From contig NZ_KQ465113.1 in the NCBI RefSeq assembly GCF_001308875.1, positions 1 to 64,000 on the forward strand: DNA of 64,000 bases, in the 5' to 3' direction. The notes under the pieces were generated by a model, which was given only the letters and a program-made list of their open reading frames with translations, was not told where the DNA came from and did no database searches. Below, in pieces: positions 1 to 10,110 of the stretch (position 1 is its first letter; the number at the start of each line of letters is the position of its first letter). Position numbers and translations under genes: made by a program. Source of the DNA: Lysinibacillus sp. ZYM-1 (GTDB lineage: Bacteria; Bacillota; Bacilli; Bacillales_A; Planococcaceae).

Positions 1-98
1 GGGTTCAGTCCCATTTGAGATTTCTTTTTTTATATGTTTAGAATCCTTATTATGTGGAAAAGTTTCTTATCAATTGGATGGAAAAAGGGGGATTTTCA

Positions 99-1523
99 AT
101 GGACTTAGTTCCTTTAACGATTCAACGTGCCTATATGACATTCTTGTTTCCCTTCGCCTATCACACAAAAGACCGACAAAAGATTGGTAATGTCCTCTTA
201 CATGAAGGGTTTTCATTTTTTGATTTGAACAACATAGCTCTTGAAAATGCCTTTTATGGGGACATAACAATCATACACGAGGAGCTTGCCCAGTTTTTCT
301 ATCCCTTTCTTGAGGATAAATTATTTCCAAAGGGATTGGACAGCCCAGACTTTCTTCGGTTCTCAAAAGCTTTCTATACACAAGGGGCTTTACATCATCA
401 AGAAAGCAGTATTAACTACGAAATCATGAGTATTGATGTGACACTATGTCCTTTCGGCAATGGCATCGTGACAGTTCGAACAAACATCACAGATATGCCT
501 CATGACATTAGTGATATTTTGAATTTCATCCACTACTTTAGGGTGCTAGAGGCAAAGCTGCGAGAGGAAAAAGGTGCAAGTCATCATTTTTCATTTGGTC
601 ATTGTGGTTCAACTAGTGAGCTATTATTCAACTATTTTATCCCCTACTTAAAGCCTTTTCTACAGCACCACCAAGACCATAGCAACGAAGGCTTACCTTT
701 TTTTGAGGATGAACGAATGTTCTCATCCGCTTATTTAATTTGTAATGAAAAAGCAGAACTATTACCTGAACATCTTTTTCGATTAGGGCAGGTAGATGGA
801 CGAACACCTGATGGCAAGTCCTTTATTTCCAGTACAAACCCTCAATATATCTCAAATTATGTGCAGGAACATACTCATACACGCTGGGCACCAAATAGTT
901 ATATTATCTCTTCAGCACAGGCACAAATGACACTAACAAATAGAACATTTAAGAAATGCACACATAGCATTCAGGAGTTTATGGGTACTCACTATTATAA
1001 TCTGTTCATCCATTACTTTTATAAAATGATGCTCTTAAAACTTTCTTATGAATACAGTGAAATAAAGTGGGGAAAGGATAAGCAGGTTGTCAATGAGTTA
1101 ATCGAGCTGATTACAAAGTTTTCAGCACGTTATTATTTTGAAGAGGTTATTGTTCGAACTGAAGGTAGAGAAATTGCTCAAATGCTACGAAAGCATTTTC
1201 GTATAAATGAACATTATGTAGAAACAAAAGCAACATTGAACAGTTTGTATCGAACACAAGAAGATCAGTCTGATAATCGAAGCAATAATTTACTGTTTAT
1301 ATTAACCGTATTTACAGTTATATCTGGTATTTACGGCATGAACTTAGTCATTGAAGAATGGAAGGACAGTAGTGATTTAGATAGCGTTTGGAGCTATACA
1401 CCATTCGAATGGCTTGCCTTCATCACCGCATTGAGTGGGATTGGCCTGTCAATTGTACTCGTTTGCTTGAATGCCTTCAAAACGCTACAAAATATGGTGC
1501 GTCGTGCTAGAAGAAAAATTTAA
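99..1523 (+). CDS. CorA-like (2-TM-GxN type) membrane protein
   Basis: Probably a membrane protein of the CorA-like metal-ion transporter type. The last ~80 residues hold two hydrophobic helices. The first is followed directly by YGMN, the Gly-Met-Asn signature that CorA-type channels carry after their pore helix, and the second ends in a basic tail. The long N-terminal part looks soluble and is not a textbook CorA domain, so the substrate is uncertain. The open frame extends 15 codons upstream to a GTG, but the ATG used here follows AAAAAGGGGGA at ideal spacing. The gene stands alone and ends at a strong terminator. Confidence 0.6.
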   Translation: MDLVPLTIQRAYMTFLFPFAYHTKDRQKIGNVLLHEGFSFFDLNNIALENAFYGDITIIHEELAQFFYPFLEDKLFPKGLDSPDFLRFSKAFYTQGALHHQESSINYEIMSIDVTLCPFGNGIVTVRTNITDMPHDISDILNFIHYFRVLEAKLREEKGASHHFSFGHCGSTSELLFNYFIPYLKPFLQHHQDHSNEGLPFFEDERMFSSAYLICNEKAELLPEHLFRLGQVDGRTPDGKSFISSTNPQYISNYVQEHTHTRWAPNSYIISSAQAQMTLTNRTFKKCTHSIQEFMGTHYYNLFIHYFYKMMLLKLSYEYSEIKWGKDKQVVNELIELITKFSARYYFEEVIVRTEGREIAQMLRKHFRINEHYVETKATLNSLYRTQEDQSDNRSNNLLFILTVFTVISGIYGMNLVIEEWKDSSDLDSVWSYTPFEWLAFITALSGIGLSIVLVCLNAFKTLQNMVRRARRKI

Positions 1524-1526
1524 ATA

Positions 1527-1562
1527 AAAGAATCTGTCCCCACGTGGAGGCAGATTCTTTTT
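1527..1562. terminator. bidirectional intrinsic terminator
   Basis: A 10-bp stem (AAAGAATCTG paired with CAGATTCTTT) is flanked by A and T runs. It sits between the CorA-like gene and the convergent small membrane gene and can serve both strands. Confidence 0.85.
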
Positions 1563-1564
1563 AA

Positions 1565-1777
1565 TTAGACATTTTGTTGGTTATTTGTATTTTTCTTATC
1601 TGCTAGAATTCGTGCTTCAATTTCCTTTGATTTAATTTCTTGTTTCTTAGAAATTTTACGGAAAAGCGTAAACACGATAACACATAAAATAAGCATGATT
1701 AAAAATTCAAATGCTGCTGGAATATATCCTGATTTATCTTCCGGGAAATATAAAAATTGGTACATTAAGTTTTCCAT
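1565..1777 (-). CDS. small single-span membrane protein, function unknown
   Basis: A 70-residue protein with one hydrophobic helix at about residues 20-40 (AAFEFLIMLILCVIVFTLF) followed by a Lys/Glu-rich, probably coiled, cytoplasmic tail. I do not recognise the family. It starts 22 bp after the ppiB stop with AAGGA upstream of its ATG, so it is probably co-transcribed with ppiB. The two share the terminator further downstream. Confidence 0.6.
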   Translation of the reverse strand: MENLMYQFLYFPEDKSGYIPAAFEFLIMLILCVIVFTLFRKISKKQEIKSKEIEARILADKKNTNNQQNV

Positions 1778-1799
1778 GCTCTACACGTCCTTATAATTA

Positions 1800-2387
1800 T
1801 TATTCAAAGACTGTAATTGACTCAATTTTCACATCTTCTAATGGCTTATCACGGGGATCTTTTTCTACGTCCGCAATTTTATCCACAATGTCCATTCCTT
1901 CTACAACATGACCGAATACAGTATGTTTATGGTCTAACCAAGGAGTACCACCATTTTGTGCATAAGCTTCGATGATTTCCTCTGGGAAGCCTGCTCCTTG
2001 TAATTGACGTAGCATATCACTTGGAAGATGTTTCATTTGTACAAGAAAGAATTGAGAACCATTTGTGTTTGGACCAGCATTAGCCATTGATAGCGCACCG
2101 CGTAGGTTAAACAATTTATCTGAGAATTCATCTTCAAAAGAATCACCCCAAATTGACTCTCCGCCCATACCTGTTCCAGTTGGGTCACCACCTTGAATCA
2201 TAAAGTCTTGAATAACACGGTGGAAAATGATGCCGTTATAATAACCTGATTTAGCATGACCCAAAAAGTTTTCAACAGTTTTTGGTGAAAACTCTGGGAA
2301 CAGCTTAATTTTGATGGCACCTAATGTTGTGTTCATTTCTACAAGCACTTCGCCTGCTTGTACGTCAGTTGTTAATTGTGGAAACAT
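1800..2387 (-). CDS. ppiB: cyclophilin-type peptidyl-prolyl cis-trans isomerase
   Basis: Catalyses cis-trans isomerisation of Xaa-Pro bonds and assists protein folding. The cyclophilin core is clear: [19 protein letters not shown], then GSQFFLVQ and the [19 protein letters not shown] segment, covering catalytic Arg/Phe and substrate-pocket residues. There is no signal peptide, so it is cytoplasmic. The start is the ATG preceded by AAAGGAGAG; an in-frame ATG 17 codons upstream lacks a ribosome binding site. At 195 residues it is slightly longer than B. subtilis PpiB. Confidence 0.92.
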   Translation of the reverse strand: MFPQLTTDVQAGEVLVEMNTTLGAIKIKLFPEFSPKTVENFLGHAKSGYYNGIIFHRVIQDFMIQGGDPTGTGMGGESIWGDSFEDEFSDKLFNLRGALSMANAGPNTNGSQFFLVQMKHLPSDMLRQLQGAGFPEEIIEAYAQNGGTPWLDHKHTVFGHVVEGMDIVDKIADVEKDPRDKPLEDVKIESITVFE

Positions 2388-2624
2388 GGAAGTCTCTCCT
2401 TTAATGATAAATTTCAGTTTCAATGAAAAGGATGACAATTCATCCTTCTTGACCTCATTTTAGTCTAACATACTTCCCCTTGGTTTTCTTCATCAAAGTA
2501 TTGACGATTTATGCACTTTTAACTCCCCCTCTAAAAACGAAGGAAATAGGTCTGACCGAGTATTTGGAATCAATCCAAAATATGTTATTCTGTTGAAGGA
2601 TTCATAGAAAGAGTGGAGGCACAC

Positions 2625-4475
2625 ATGAAAAAGGCTTTTGGTTTTTTTATTATACTTCTTTCCCTACCTGTTCTTTGGTGGATTAGCACAAACATACGAA
2701 CAGAAATCAATACAGCTCAAGCACATGAGGAACAAATTACACAGGCTATTTATTTGCCCGAAGTGCAACCTCAGCTTCCAGTAACACTTAAAGATCAAAA
2801 TGGGCAAACATTTAGTGAAGAATATGTCGAATGGCGGCAGCCACTAACATTACAAGAAATTCCACAAATTGCCCAGGAAATATTCATTACTAGTGAAGAT
2901 GCCGACTTTTACGAACACATCGGCTTTGATTTAAGTGCTATCCTTCGTGCAGTGGTCGCCAATTCAAATACGAGTACTAGCTCTCAAGGTGGCAGTACGA
3001 TTACACAGCAGCTTGTTCGGATGCGTTATTTATCTGACGAAAAAACATATGAACGAAAATTAACCGAACTTTTTTATGCTTATGAATTAGAAAAAGAATT
3101 CGATAAAGAAACAATTTTAACCATGTATCTTAATGAATCCTATTTTAGCAATCAAGTTTATGGCATTGGTGGAGCAGCAACTTATTATTTTCAAAAACCT
3201 CTCCAACAATTATCTATAGCTGAAATTGCTTTCATCGCAGCGATTCCCAATAACCCGTCCCTTTACAATCCTTTAAAAAATTTCGATCAAACCAAGGCAC
3301 GTCAGGAGCGCTTATTAGATACGCTTTCCGCTAAAGGTAGTATTACAAAGGAAGAGGCAACAACGTATAAGGCTGAAACCATTACATTGCAAATTAAAGA
3401 TAAAATTCAAAGCTATCCGATGTACAGCACTTATGTTCTTCAAGAGTTAAAATGGTTAGTCGCAGAAAAAGAAGGCTATGCAGATCGACTTAACAACACA
3501 GATAATGAGGAAGAAAAGAAAAAAATTAAAGCACAATTAGACAATCGACTTGATACGCTATTTCAAAATGGACTCATGATTTACACAGCATTAGATCCTC
3601 ATAAACAGCAGCATGATGAGGAAAAAATGACGGCTACTTTAGGTGCAGGCCCGTTGCAAGCAGCAGGAGCTGTCATTCAAAACCAATCAAGAGAAATAGT
3701 TAGCTTGTATGCAGGAAAAAACTATGAAAAATTTGATTATCATCGCGCATTTCAAGGAACACGCCAGCCAGGTTCTGCCTTTAAGCCACTGGCAGTCTAC
3801 GCCCCTTTCTTTGAAACGACAGCCCATACACCTGATTCGATTGTAAATGGCGGCAGTTATTGTGTTGGATCATTTTGCCCCCAAAACTATGGGGGTTATA
3901 AGTATGGCGATGTGTCCATACGTACAGCGTTTAGACATAGCTATAATACATCCGCTTTGCGACTCTTTCATACAGTTGGCGTTGAAACAGCATTTCATTA
4001 CTTAGATCGTTTCCACTTCCGTTCTATTGTAGAAAAAGATCGTAATTATGCCACTTCTTTAGGTGGACTTACCTATGGTGTAACAGCGTTAGAGCTAGCA
4101 GATGCCTATACAAGCTTTATTGATGGATCTTATGTTCTTGCTCATAGTATTCGTAAAGTCACAGCATTAGATGGAACAGAACTCTATAGTTGGCATACAC
4201 AGCGTGATCAAATCTGGTCTCCTAAAACAGTAAAATACATGCGCGAACTCCTTGCCGATGTTGTGGCGAATGGTACCGGACAAGGTGTTTACAGTAACAG
4301 TAGCTACGTTGGTGCCAAAACAGGTACAACTAATGACTATCGAGACTACTGGCTTGCTGGACTCAATGATAACTATACAGCTGCCGTATGGATTGGTTAT
4401 GATAAGCCTCAATCCATGCAAAAATTAGAAGAATACAAAATTCATCATCAATTATTTAATGTTTTACTTGAGTAA
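2625..4475 (+). CDS. class A penicillin-binding protein (PBP1A/2c/2d-like)
   Basis: A bifunctional peptidoglycan glycosyltransferase and transpeptidase, anchored by an N-terminal helix and acting outside the membrane. The GT51 domain begins with the catalytic EDADFYEH motif (Glu91) and continues through QGGSTITQQL. The transpeptidase domain has SxxK (Ser384-Lys387), SYN (439-441) and KTGT (565-568), so all catalytic motifs are intact. Its 616 residues and short C-terminus resemble B. subtilis PbpF/PbpG, which act in spore wall synthesis, rather than the longer PonA. The start is the ATG after AGTGGAGG; an in-frame GTG lies inside that ribosome binding site. Confidence 0.9.
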   Translation: MKKAFGFFIILLSLPVLWWISTNIRTEINTAQAHEEQITQAIYLPEVQPQLPVTLKDQNGQTFSEEYVEWRQPLTLQEIPQIAQEIFITSEDADFYEHIGFDLSAILRAVVANSNTSTSSQGGSTITQQLVRMRYLSDEKTYERKLTELFYAYELEKEFDKETILTMYLNESYFSNQVYGIGGAATYYFQKPLQQLSIAEIAFIAAIPNNPSLYNPLKNFDQTKARQERLLDTLSAKGSITKEEATTYKAETITLQIKDKIQSYPMYSTYVLQELKWLVAEKEGYADRLNNTDNEEEKKKIKAQLDNRLDTLFQNGLMIYTALDPHKQQHDEEKMTATLGAGPLQAAGAVIQNQSREIVSLYAGKNYEKFDYHRAFQGTRQPGSAFKPLAVYAPFFETTAHTPDSIVNGGSYCVGSFCPQNYGGYKYGDVSIRTAFRHSYNTSALRLFHTVGVETAFHYLDRFHFRSIVEKDRNYATSLGGLTYGVTALELADAYTSFIDGSYVLAHSIRKVTALDGTELYSWHTQRDQIWSPKTVKYMRELLADVVANGTGQGVYSNSSYVGAKTGTTNDYRDYWLAGLNDNYTAAVWIGYDKPQSMQKLEEYKIHHQLFNVLLE

Positions 4476-4510
4476 GATTAATAGCGATTCAAGACCTGCA
4501 ACATAACCTT

Positions 4511-4720
4511 TTGGTGCTAGTTGAGTCTCTTTGCTCAACTGCACCTCTTACACATAGATCTTCAATAAAAACCTTCCCTATTCAAATCAGAAAGCTATTT
4601 TTGACCTTATTCTTATTTGGAGTTTTAATAGGTGGATGTACGAAGAAAGAGGATGCAGGTAAGTATGTGAAATACTTAAAAAAGGCAGCAGAAATTACTT
4701 TTCTGCTGCCTTTTCAATAG
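4511..4720 (+). pseudogene. lipoprotein-like remnant (signal peptide only)
   Basis: This frame contains a convincing lipoprotein leader: a basic stretch, LFLTLFLFGVL, then the lipobox IGGC and TKKEDAG. About 20 residues later it runs into the stem of an intrinsic terminator. No ATG/GTG/TTG with a ribosome binding site precedes the leader. Best read as the 5' stump of a decayed lipoprotein gene; a very short expressed lipopeptide is possible but unsupported. Confidence 0.3.
4680..4714. terminator. intrinsic terminator
   Basis: A perfect 15-bp inverted repeat (AAAAGGCAGCAGAAA and its complement) with a 5-nt loop ends in TTTT. It closes the penicillin-binding protein unit and can also terminate the convergent YufK-like gene. 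Confidence 0.85.
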
Positions 4721-4743
4721 TGAAACTATAGAGCAATGTGTAT

Positions 4744-5307
4744 TTATTGAGCAAATGGTAAACTTGCCAAAATACCATTATATAGTTTCAATACAACATA
4801 AACGACTAATGTTAATAGAATAGACCACATAAAAAGTTCAAAGATTAATAGACCGATTGTGCCACCCATTGTCATAAAATGACTCATTTTGTAGATCAGA
4901 TAAATGAAATAAGTAAACACAGTTATGACAAAGATTCCTATTAAAACATAAATAAATTGGATCGCAAATGCTGAACACATGGCACCGATAAACAAGATAA
5001 TATAGCCGCCTCGCGCTTGACTAACGGTTGCCCCATCATTATCTTTTGAAAAAAAGAGCATTCCTAACTCATGTATGGTTTCTCCTACTAATTTGAGTGC
5101 TGAAAATAGCATAAAAAAAACAATAGCAAAAATAATGAGTAAAAATACACGTAATTCCACATCAGATAAAAATTCTCGCATACCTGAATATACACCGATT
5201 GCTCGAAAAATCTGTAAAGATTCTCCAACAGCATACATACCAAATGTCAAACTAAACAATAAAATTGTAATTAATGGTAGATAACCATAGATATATGGAT
5301 TCTTCAT
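4744..5307 (-). CDS. YufK-like multispan membrane protein (DUF5366 type)
   Basis: A 187-residue protein with about five hydrophobic segments and few charges. The size, the Asn-Pro-Tyr start followed by a first helix, and the position next to an mrp operon recall B. subtilis YufK, which also lies in the yuf/mrp neighbourhood. Function is unknown. It is divergent from mrpA; the shared upstream region is 157 bp. Confidence 0.5.
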   Translation of the reverse strand: MKNPYIYGYLPLITILLFSLTFGMYAVGESLQIFRAIGVYSGMREFLSDVELRVFLLIIFAIVFFMLFSALKLVGETIHELGMLFFSKDNDGATVSQARGGYIILFIGAMCSAFAIQFIYVLIGIFVITVFTYFIYLIYKMSHFMTMGGTIGLLIFELFMWSILLTLVVYVVLKLYNGILASLPFAQ

Positions 5308-5400
5308 AAAATTTTTTTTCCTCGATTTTTATTGATAACTTCCTATTTATAATATAACGAAAATTCTTCCACTACCGCAAGCTAAATCCCAATAGTGCAA

Positions 5401-5464
5401 ATGCATTCCCAATTAAAGTACGTTATAATTGATTTACTTACCTGCATAAAGGAGGGTTATTTTT
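5401..5464 (+). promoter_or_regulatory. mrp operon promoter and strong ribosome binding site
   Basis: A TATAAT -10 box lies at 5424-5429, about 35 bp before mrpA, without a clear -35 box. AAAGGAGGGTT at 5448-5458 is placed correctly for the TTG start at 5465 and is the reason for choosing that start. Confidence 0.45.
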
Positions 5465-7876
5465 TTGTTACAAGTACTTTATATTTTCATTCCAATGCTT
5501 GCTGCGATATTAGTACCATTTTTATATAGAAGCATAAAAAATATTCATACTGGCTGGTTTGTTCTTGCTGTTCCAGCTACGCTCGTAGTTATCTATGCAT
5601 CCTATATTACACAAGTAGCTAAAGGCGAAATATTTACTGGTGAACTTCCATGGATTCCATCGCTTGATATTTCCATCGTCTCCTATTTGGATGGCCTTAG
5701 CTTATTATTCTCACTATTAATTACTGGGATCGGTTCATTAGTTGTTCTATACTCCATTTTTTACTTAGATAAACATAAAGAAAAATTACATAATTTTTAT
5801 GTTTACTTACTGTTGTTTATGTCAGCCATGCTTGGAGTAGTACAGTCAGATCACTTAATTACATTGTATTTCTTTTGGGAATTAACATCGATTTCCTCAT
5901 TTTTACTCATTGGTTATTGGTATAACCGTGATGCATCACGCTTTGGCGCGCTGAAGTCAATGATGATCACAGTTGGCGGTGGCTTAATGATGCTAGGTGG
6001 ATTCGTGCTTCTCTATTTAATGGGAGGGACTTATTCTATTCGAGAGCTCATTGTCATGGCACCAAATTTAGTAGATCAACCTTTATTTACCTGGTCGCTT
6101 GTTTTAATACTTCTAGGAGCATTTACAAAATCCGCACAATTCCCATTCTACATTTGGCTACCAGATGCTATGGAAGCGCCAACACCAGTAAGTGCATACC
6201 TTCACTCTGCCACAATGGTCAAAGCAGGTATTTATTTAGTGGCACGCTTTACCCCAATTTTTGCAGCTTCTGAGCTCTGGGTGTGGCTTGTAACAGGTGT
6301 AGGTATCTTAACTTTATTCTGGGGCTCCTTCTTTGCAGTCAAACAAACAGACTTAAAAGGTATTCTTGCATTCTCAACAGTCAGTCAACTTGGACTCATT
6401 ATGTCACTACTTGGGGCAAGCGCAGTTGCTTTTCATTCTAATGACTCAATAGATACGATTAAATTTGCTGCATTTGCTGCCATTTTCCACCTTATCAATC
6501 ATGCAACATTTAAAGGCAGTCTATTTATGATTGCTGGAATTATCGATCATGAAACAGGGACACGTGATATTCGAAAACTGGGTGGATTAATGAGTATTAT
6601 GCCCATCAGTTTTACAGTTGCGGCGATTGGAAGCTTGTCGATGGCTGGTCTTCCGCCATTTAATGGCTTCTTAAGTAAAGAAATGTTTTTAACAGCCATG
6701 CTCTCACTTCAAAAGTTTGAGTTATTTGGCTTTGATACATGGGGAACGCTCTTCCCTATAGTGGCTTGGGTTGCTAGTATTTTCACATTTATTTATAGTT
6801 TTTATTTTGTTTTTCGAACATTTAATGGAAACTACAAACCAGAAAAATTACCTCATAAACCACATGAGGCACCTATCGGGATGCTAATTTCTCCAATACT
6901 TTTAGCAGTCTTAGTTGTGTTAATATTCTTTATCCCGAACTTTATTGGCGATACATTTGTAAAACCGGCTGTTCAAGCGATTCAGCCATTTTTATACGAT
7001 ACACCACAAGATATTGACATACATGTAGTAGCTTGGCATGGAATCAACCCAGAGCTGCTAATGACAATAGGTATCATTATCATTGGGGTACTGCTTTTTG
7101 TGGCATTACCAAATTGGCAAGGTATGTATCAACGATTACCAAAAGCTTTCACATTGAACAATGCTTATGACAAAATTATGCAGGGATTAGATGTTGGCCT
7201 AAATCGTCTATCTCGAATCTACATGACAGGTTCTATGCGTCATTATTTGCTCTATATGTTTAGCGGTATCGTCGTTATCGTCATTGGTTCTCTTGTTGTA
7301 AAAAATGCCTTTAGTCTTTCATTCCAAGATACTGCTCCAATTAGACCTTATGAAATTATTTTAGTCATCGTTTTATTAATTGGAACAGCTATCACAGTAC
7401 TAGCCAAGTCACGGTTAACGGCCATTATAGGGCTTGGTTCTGTAGGTTATACAGTAGCATTATTCTTTGTTATTTTTAATGCACCCGATTTAGCGTTAAC
7501 ACAACTAGTTATTGAGACAATATCTGTTGCACTCTTTTTATTGGCATTCTACCATCTACCAAAGCTTGGTAAACGAGAAGAACGTATGAGGTTTCAATTA
7601 AATCGTGCTGTTATATCCATTGCAGTGGGTGTCATGGTAACACTTGTCGCACTATCTGCCCATTCGCAAAAACTCATTCCCTCTATTTCCAAGTACTATG
7701 AGGAAACCGTTTATTCCTTAGCTGGCGGAGGAAATATTGTCAACGTCATTTTAGTAGACTATCGTGGCTTCGATACATTGTTTGAAATTACAGTACTAGG
7801 TATTGCTGGAATGGCTATTTTAGCAATGATTAAATTGCGCATGAATAGAAAGGAGAAATCACATGAAAACAAATGA
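5465..7876 (+). CDS. mrpA: Na+/H+ antiporter subunit A
   Basis: The largest subunit of the Mrp (multiple resistance and pH) complex, which exchanges external H+ for internal Na+ and supports alkali and salt tolerance. The protein is related to complex I subunit NuoL. The conserved proton-channel core is visible (FFWELTSISSFLLIGYW, then KSAQFPFYIWLPDAMEAPTPVSAYLHSATMVKAG). The last ~200 residues form the additional MrpA domain. The 803-residue length is typical for Bacillus MrpA. It uses a TTG start behind an AAAGGAGGG site and overlaps mrpB by 14 bp. Confidence 0.95.
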   Translation: MLQVLYIFIPMLAAILVPFLYRSIKNIHTGWFVLAVPATLVVIYASYITQVAKGEIFTGELPWIPSLDISIVSYLDGLSLLFSLLITGIGSLVVLYSIFYLDKHKEKLHNFYVYLLLFMSAMLGVVQSDHLITLYFFWELTSISSFLLIGYWYNRDASRFGALKSMMITVGGGLMMLGGFVLLYLMGGTYSIRELIVMAPNLVDQPLFTWSLVLILLGAFTKSAQFPFYIWLPDAMEAPTPVSAYLHSATMVKAGIYLVARFTPIFAASELWVWLVTGVGILTLFWGSFFAVKQTDLKGILAFSTVSQLGLIMSLLGASAVAFHSNDSIDTIKFAAFAAIFHLINHATFKGSLFMIAGIIDHETGTRDIRKLGGLMSIMPISFTVAAIGSLSMAGLPPFNGFLSKEMFLTAMLSLQKFELFGFDTWGTLFPIVAWVASIFTFIYSFYFVFRTFNGNYKPEKLPHKPHEAPIGMLISPILLAVLVVLIFFIPNFIGDTFVKPAVQAIQPFLYDTPQDIDIHVVAWHGINPELLMTIGIIIIGVLLFVALPNWQGMYQRLPKAFTLNNAYDKIMQGLDVGLNRLSRIYMTGSMRHYLLYMFSGIVVIVIGSLVVKNAFSLSFQDTAPIRPYEIILVIVLLIGTAITVLAKSRLTAIIGLGSVGYTVALFFVIFNAPDLALTQLVIETISVALFLLAFYHLPKLGKREERMRFQLNRAVISIAVGVMVTLVALSAHSQKLIPSISKYYEETVYSLAGGGNIVNVILVDYRGFDTLFEITVLGIAGMAILAMIKLRMNRKEKSHENK

Positions 7877-8285
7877 TGTGATAATACAATTTACGGCTAA
7901 AATTGTATTTTTCATTATTTTCTTCTTCTCCATTCATATTTTTTTAGCTGGTCATTACACGCCTGGTGGAGGCTTCGTAGGAGGGCTTTTAACCTCAAGT
8001 GCAATCGTACTATTAGTGTTAGCCTTTGATATCAATACAGTACGACATATTTTACCTATTAATTACACGTACTTAACGGCCATTGGTTTACTATTGGCCC
8101 TTGCCACTGCGGCATTTCCTATGTTTATGGGCAAACCGTTTTTTACCCACTACTTTAATTATTTCGATTTACCGCTTCTAGGCAAACAGTCTCTACACAC
8201 GGCTATGCTTTTTGATAGCGGTGTCTATCTGGTTGTTGTCGGCGTTACGATGACCATTATTCAAACGATTGGAGAGGATGAATAA
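7863..8285 (+). CDS. mrpB: Na+/H+ antiporter subunit B
   Basis: A 140-residue membrane subunit with four hydrophobic segments and the conserved HYTPGGGFVGGLL loop of MrpB/MnhB. It begins inside the mrpA 3' end behind AAAGGAGAA and overlaps mrpC by one base, indicating translational coupling and fixed stoichiometry in the complex. Confidence 0.93.
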   Translation: MKTNDVIIQFTAKIVFFIIFFFSIHIFLAGHYTPGGGFVGGLLTSSAIVLLVLAFDINTVRHILPINYTYLTAIGLLLALATAAFPMFMGKPFFTHYFNYFDLPLLGKQSLHTAMLFDSGVYLVVVGVTMTIIQTIGEDE

Positions 8286-8626
8286 TGGAAATAATTATGG
8301 CTTTTGTGATTGGCTTTCTCTTTATGGCAGCTGTCTATTTAATTTTATCGAAAAGCTTATTACGTATTATTATTGGTACAGGACTTTTAAGTCACGGTGC
8401 CCATCTACTTATTTTAACGATGGGTGGACTTGGCGGTGAGGCTCCACCCGTATTAAACGAAGGAGCCAAAACTTTTGCAGATCCATTACCGCAGGCGCTT
8501 ATTTTAACTGCTATTGTTATTAGCTTTGGGGTAACAGCATTCTTCCTTGTGCTGGCGTATCGTTCCTATCAGGAACTTCAAACAGATGATATTAGCTTAA
8601 TGAGAGGAAGTGATGAGGATGAATAA
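8285..8626 (+). CDS. mrpC: Na+/H+ antiporter subunit C
   Basis: A 113-residue protein with three membrane helices, homologous to complex I subunit NuoK. The family segments LLRIIIGTGLLSHGAHLLILTMG and DPLPQALILTAIVISFGVTAF are present, including the Pro-Gln-Ala-Leu loop. The ATG overlaps the mrpB stop (TAATG). Confidence 0.94.
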   Translation: MEIIMAFVIGFLFMAAVYLILSKSLLRIIIGTGLLSHGAHLLILTMGGLGGEAPPVLNEGAKTFADPLPQALILTAIVISFGVTAFFLVLAYRSYQELQTDDISLMRGSDEDE

Positions 8627-10106
8627 CTTCCTACTTCTGCCTATCATCATTCCGTTCTTCTTCGGGATGATTTTAATGTTTGGGCAAAAAAATCTAACCT
8701 ATCAACGAACCTTTTCATTACTGGGCATCGGAGTCTCCCTGATCACTGCCCTTTCACTTCTTTTTAAAGTGAAAAATGATGGTATCCAAAAGGTAACTTT
8801 CGGAGACTGGCCAGTTCCTTATGGCATTACTATGGTTTCTGATATGGTATCCGCACTGCTTGTTACAACGACATTGCTAATAGCTCTTTTTGTTGTTTGG
8901 TATGGCTTTGGTTCTATTTCTAAAGAACGTGAACAATTCTTTTATTACCCTGGAATAATGTTTATTTTAACTGGGGTGAATGGAGCCTTTACAACAGGTG
9001 ATATTTTTAACTTATTCGTTTTCTTTGAAGTATTATTAATGGCTTCTTATCTACTTATCGTGCTAGGTGGCGAGAAAGGGCAACTAAAAGGATCAATCAA
9101 ATATATCTTAATTAATGTTATTTCGTCTGCCTTATTCGTTATTACCGTTGCCTTTTTATACTCTGTTGTAGGAACCTTGAACATGGCTGATATTGCCGTT
9201 AAAATAGCTGAAATCAATCAACCTGGGATCATTACTGTTATAGCTGTACTCTTTTTAATGGTATTTGGATTAAAAGCAGCTATTTTTCCATTGTACTTTT
9301 GGCTTCCTACTTCGTATGCAGCGGCGCCTATACCGGTACTTACACTATTTGGTGCACTGCTCACAAAGGTTGGCGTATATGCGATTACACGCACCTATAC
9401 ACTATTCTTTGTACATGATTTATCCTATACACATGATCTATTGATGGTCCTTGCCATTGCTACAATTGTAGCTGGGTGCATTGGGGCACTAGCTTATTTT
9501 GATGTCAAACTTATTATTATCTACAACATTGTCATTGCAGTAGGTGTTATTTTATTTGGTGTCTCTCAAATGAACGAGGTTTCTTTAAAAGGTGCGATGT
9601 TTTATCTAGTGCACGATATGCTTATAAAGGCAGCACTCTTTATGTTAATCGGTATTATCATCTACATTACAGGTACATCGGATTTGCGTAAGATGGGTGG
9701 TCTGATGAAGAAGTACCCGGCTCTTGGTTGGTTTTACTTAATTGCGGCTTTTGGTTTAGCTGGTATTCCACCACTTAGCGGATTTATTGGTAAGCTATTG
9801 ATTGTACAAGGTGGCTTTGAGGCAGGGAGTATGTGGAGCAGTATTTTCATATTAGCGTCCTCACTGCTCGTGCTATTATCAGTGATTCGAATCTTCCTCT
9901 ATGCCTTTTGGGGTGATGAAAAAGAAACAAAAGGTACTGTCGACAAATCTGTCTATAAGATGCTGTTTATGCCTTCAGCCCTTTTAGTACTCATTTCTGT
10001 AGCATATGGTGTAGGTTCTGAATGGATTACGCCATTTATGGACGATGCAGCAAAACTATTAAATGATCCATCTATCTATATAGATGCTGTGATGAAGGGG
10101 GATTAG
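8619..10106 (+). CDS. mrpD: Na+/H+ antiporter subunit D
   Basis: A NuoM/NuoN-like proton-translocating subunit with about 14 helices. The conserved channel segments are FFEVLLMASYLLIVLGGEKGQLKG and AAIFPLYFWLPTSYAAAPIPVLTLFGALLTKVGVYA, each carrying the buried Glu/Lys of the family. Three in-frame starts lie close together. I chose the third (MNNFLLLP), which matches the usual MrpD N-terminus and is best spaced from GAGGAAGTG. It overlaps the end of mrpC. Confidence 0.94.
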   Translation: MNNFLLLPIIIPFFFGMILMFGQKNLTYQRTFSLLGIGVSLITALSLLFKVKNDGIQKVTFGDWPVPYGITMVSDMVSALLVTTTLLIALFVVWYGFGSISKEREQFFYYPGIMFILTGVNGAFTTGDIFNLFVFFEVLLMASYLLIVLGGEKGQLKGSIKYILINVISSALFVITVAFLYSVVGTLNMADIAVKIAEINQPGIITVIAVLFLMVFGLKAAIFPLYFWLPTSYAAAPIPVLTLFGALLTKVGVYAITRTYTLFFVHDLSYTHDLLMVLAIATIVAGCIGALAYFDVKLIIIYNIVIAVGVILFGVSQMNEVSLKGAMFYLVHDMLIKAALFMLIGIIIYITGTSDLRKMGGLMKKYPALGWFYLIAAFGLAGIPPLSGFIGKLLIVQGGFEAGSMWSSIFILASSLLVLLSVIRIFLYAFWGDEKETKGTVDKSVYKMLFMPSALLVLISVAYGVGSEWITPFMDDAAKLLNDPSIYIDAVMKGD

Positions 10107-10110
10107 CACT

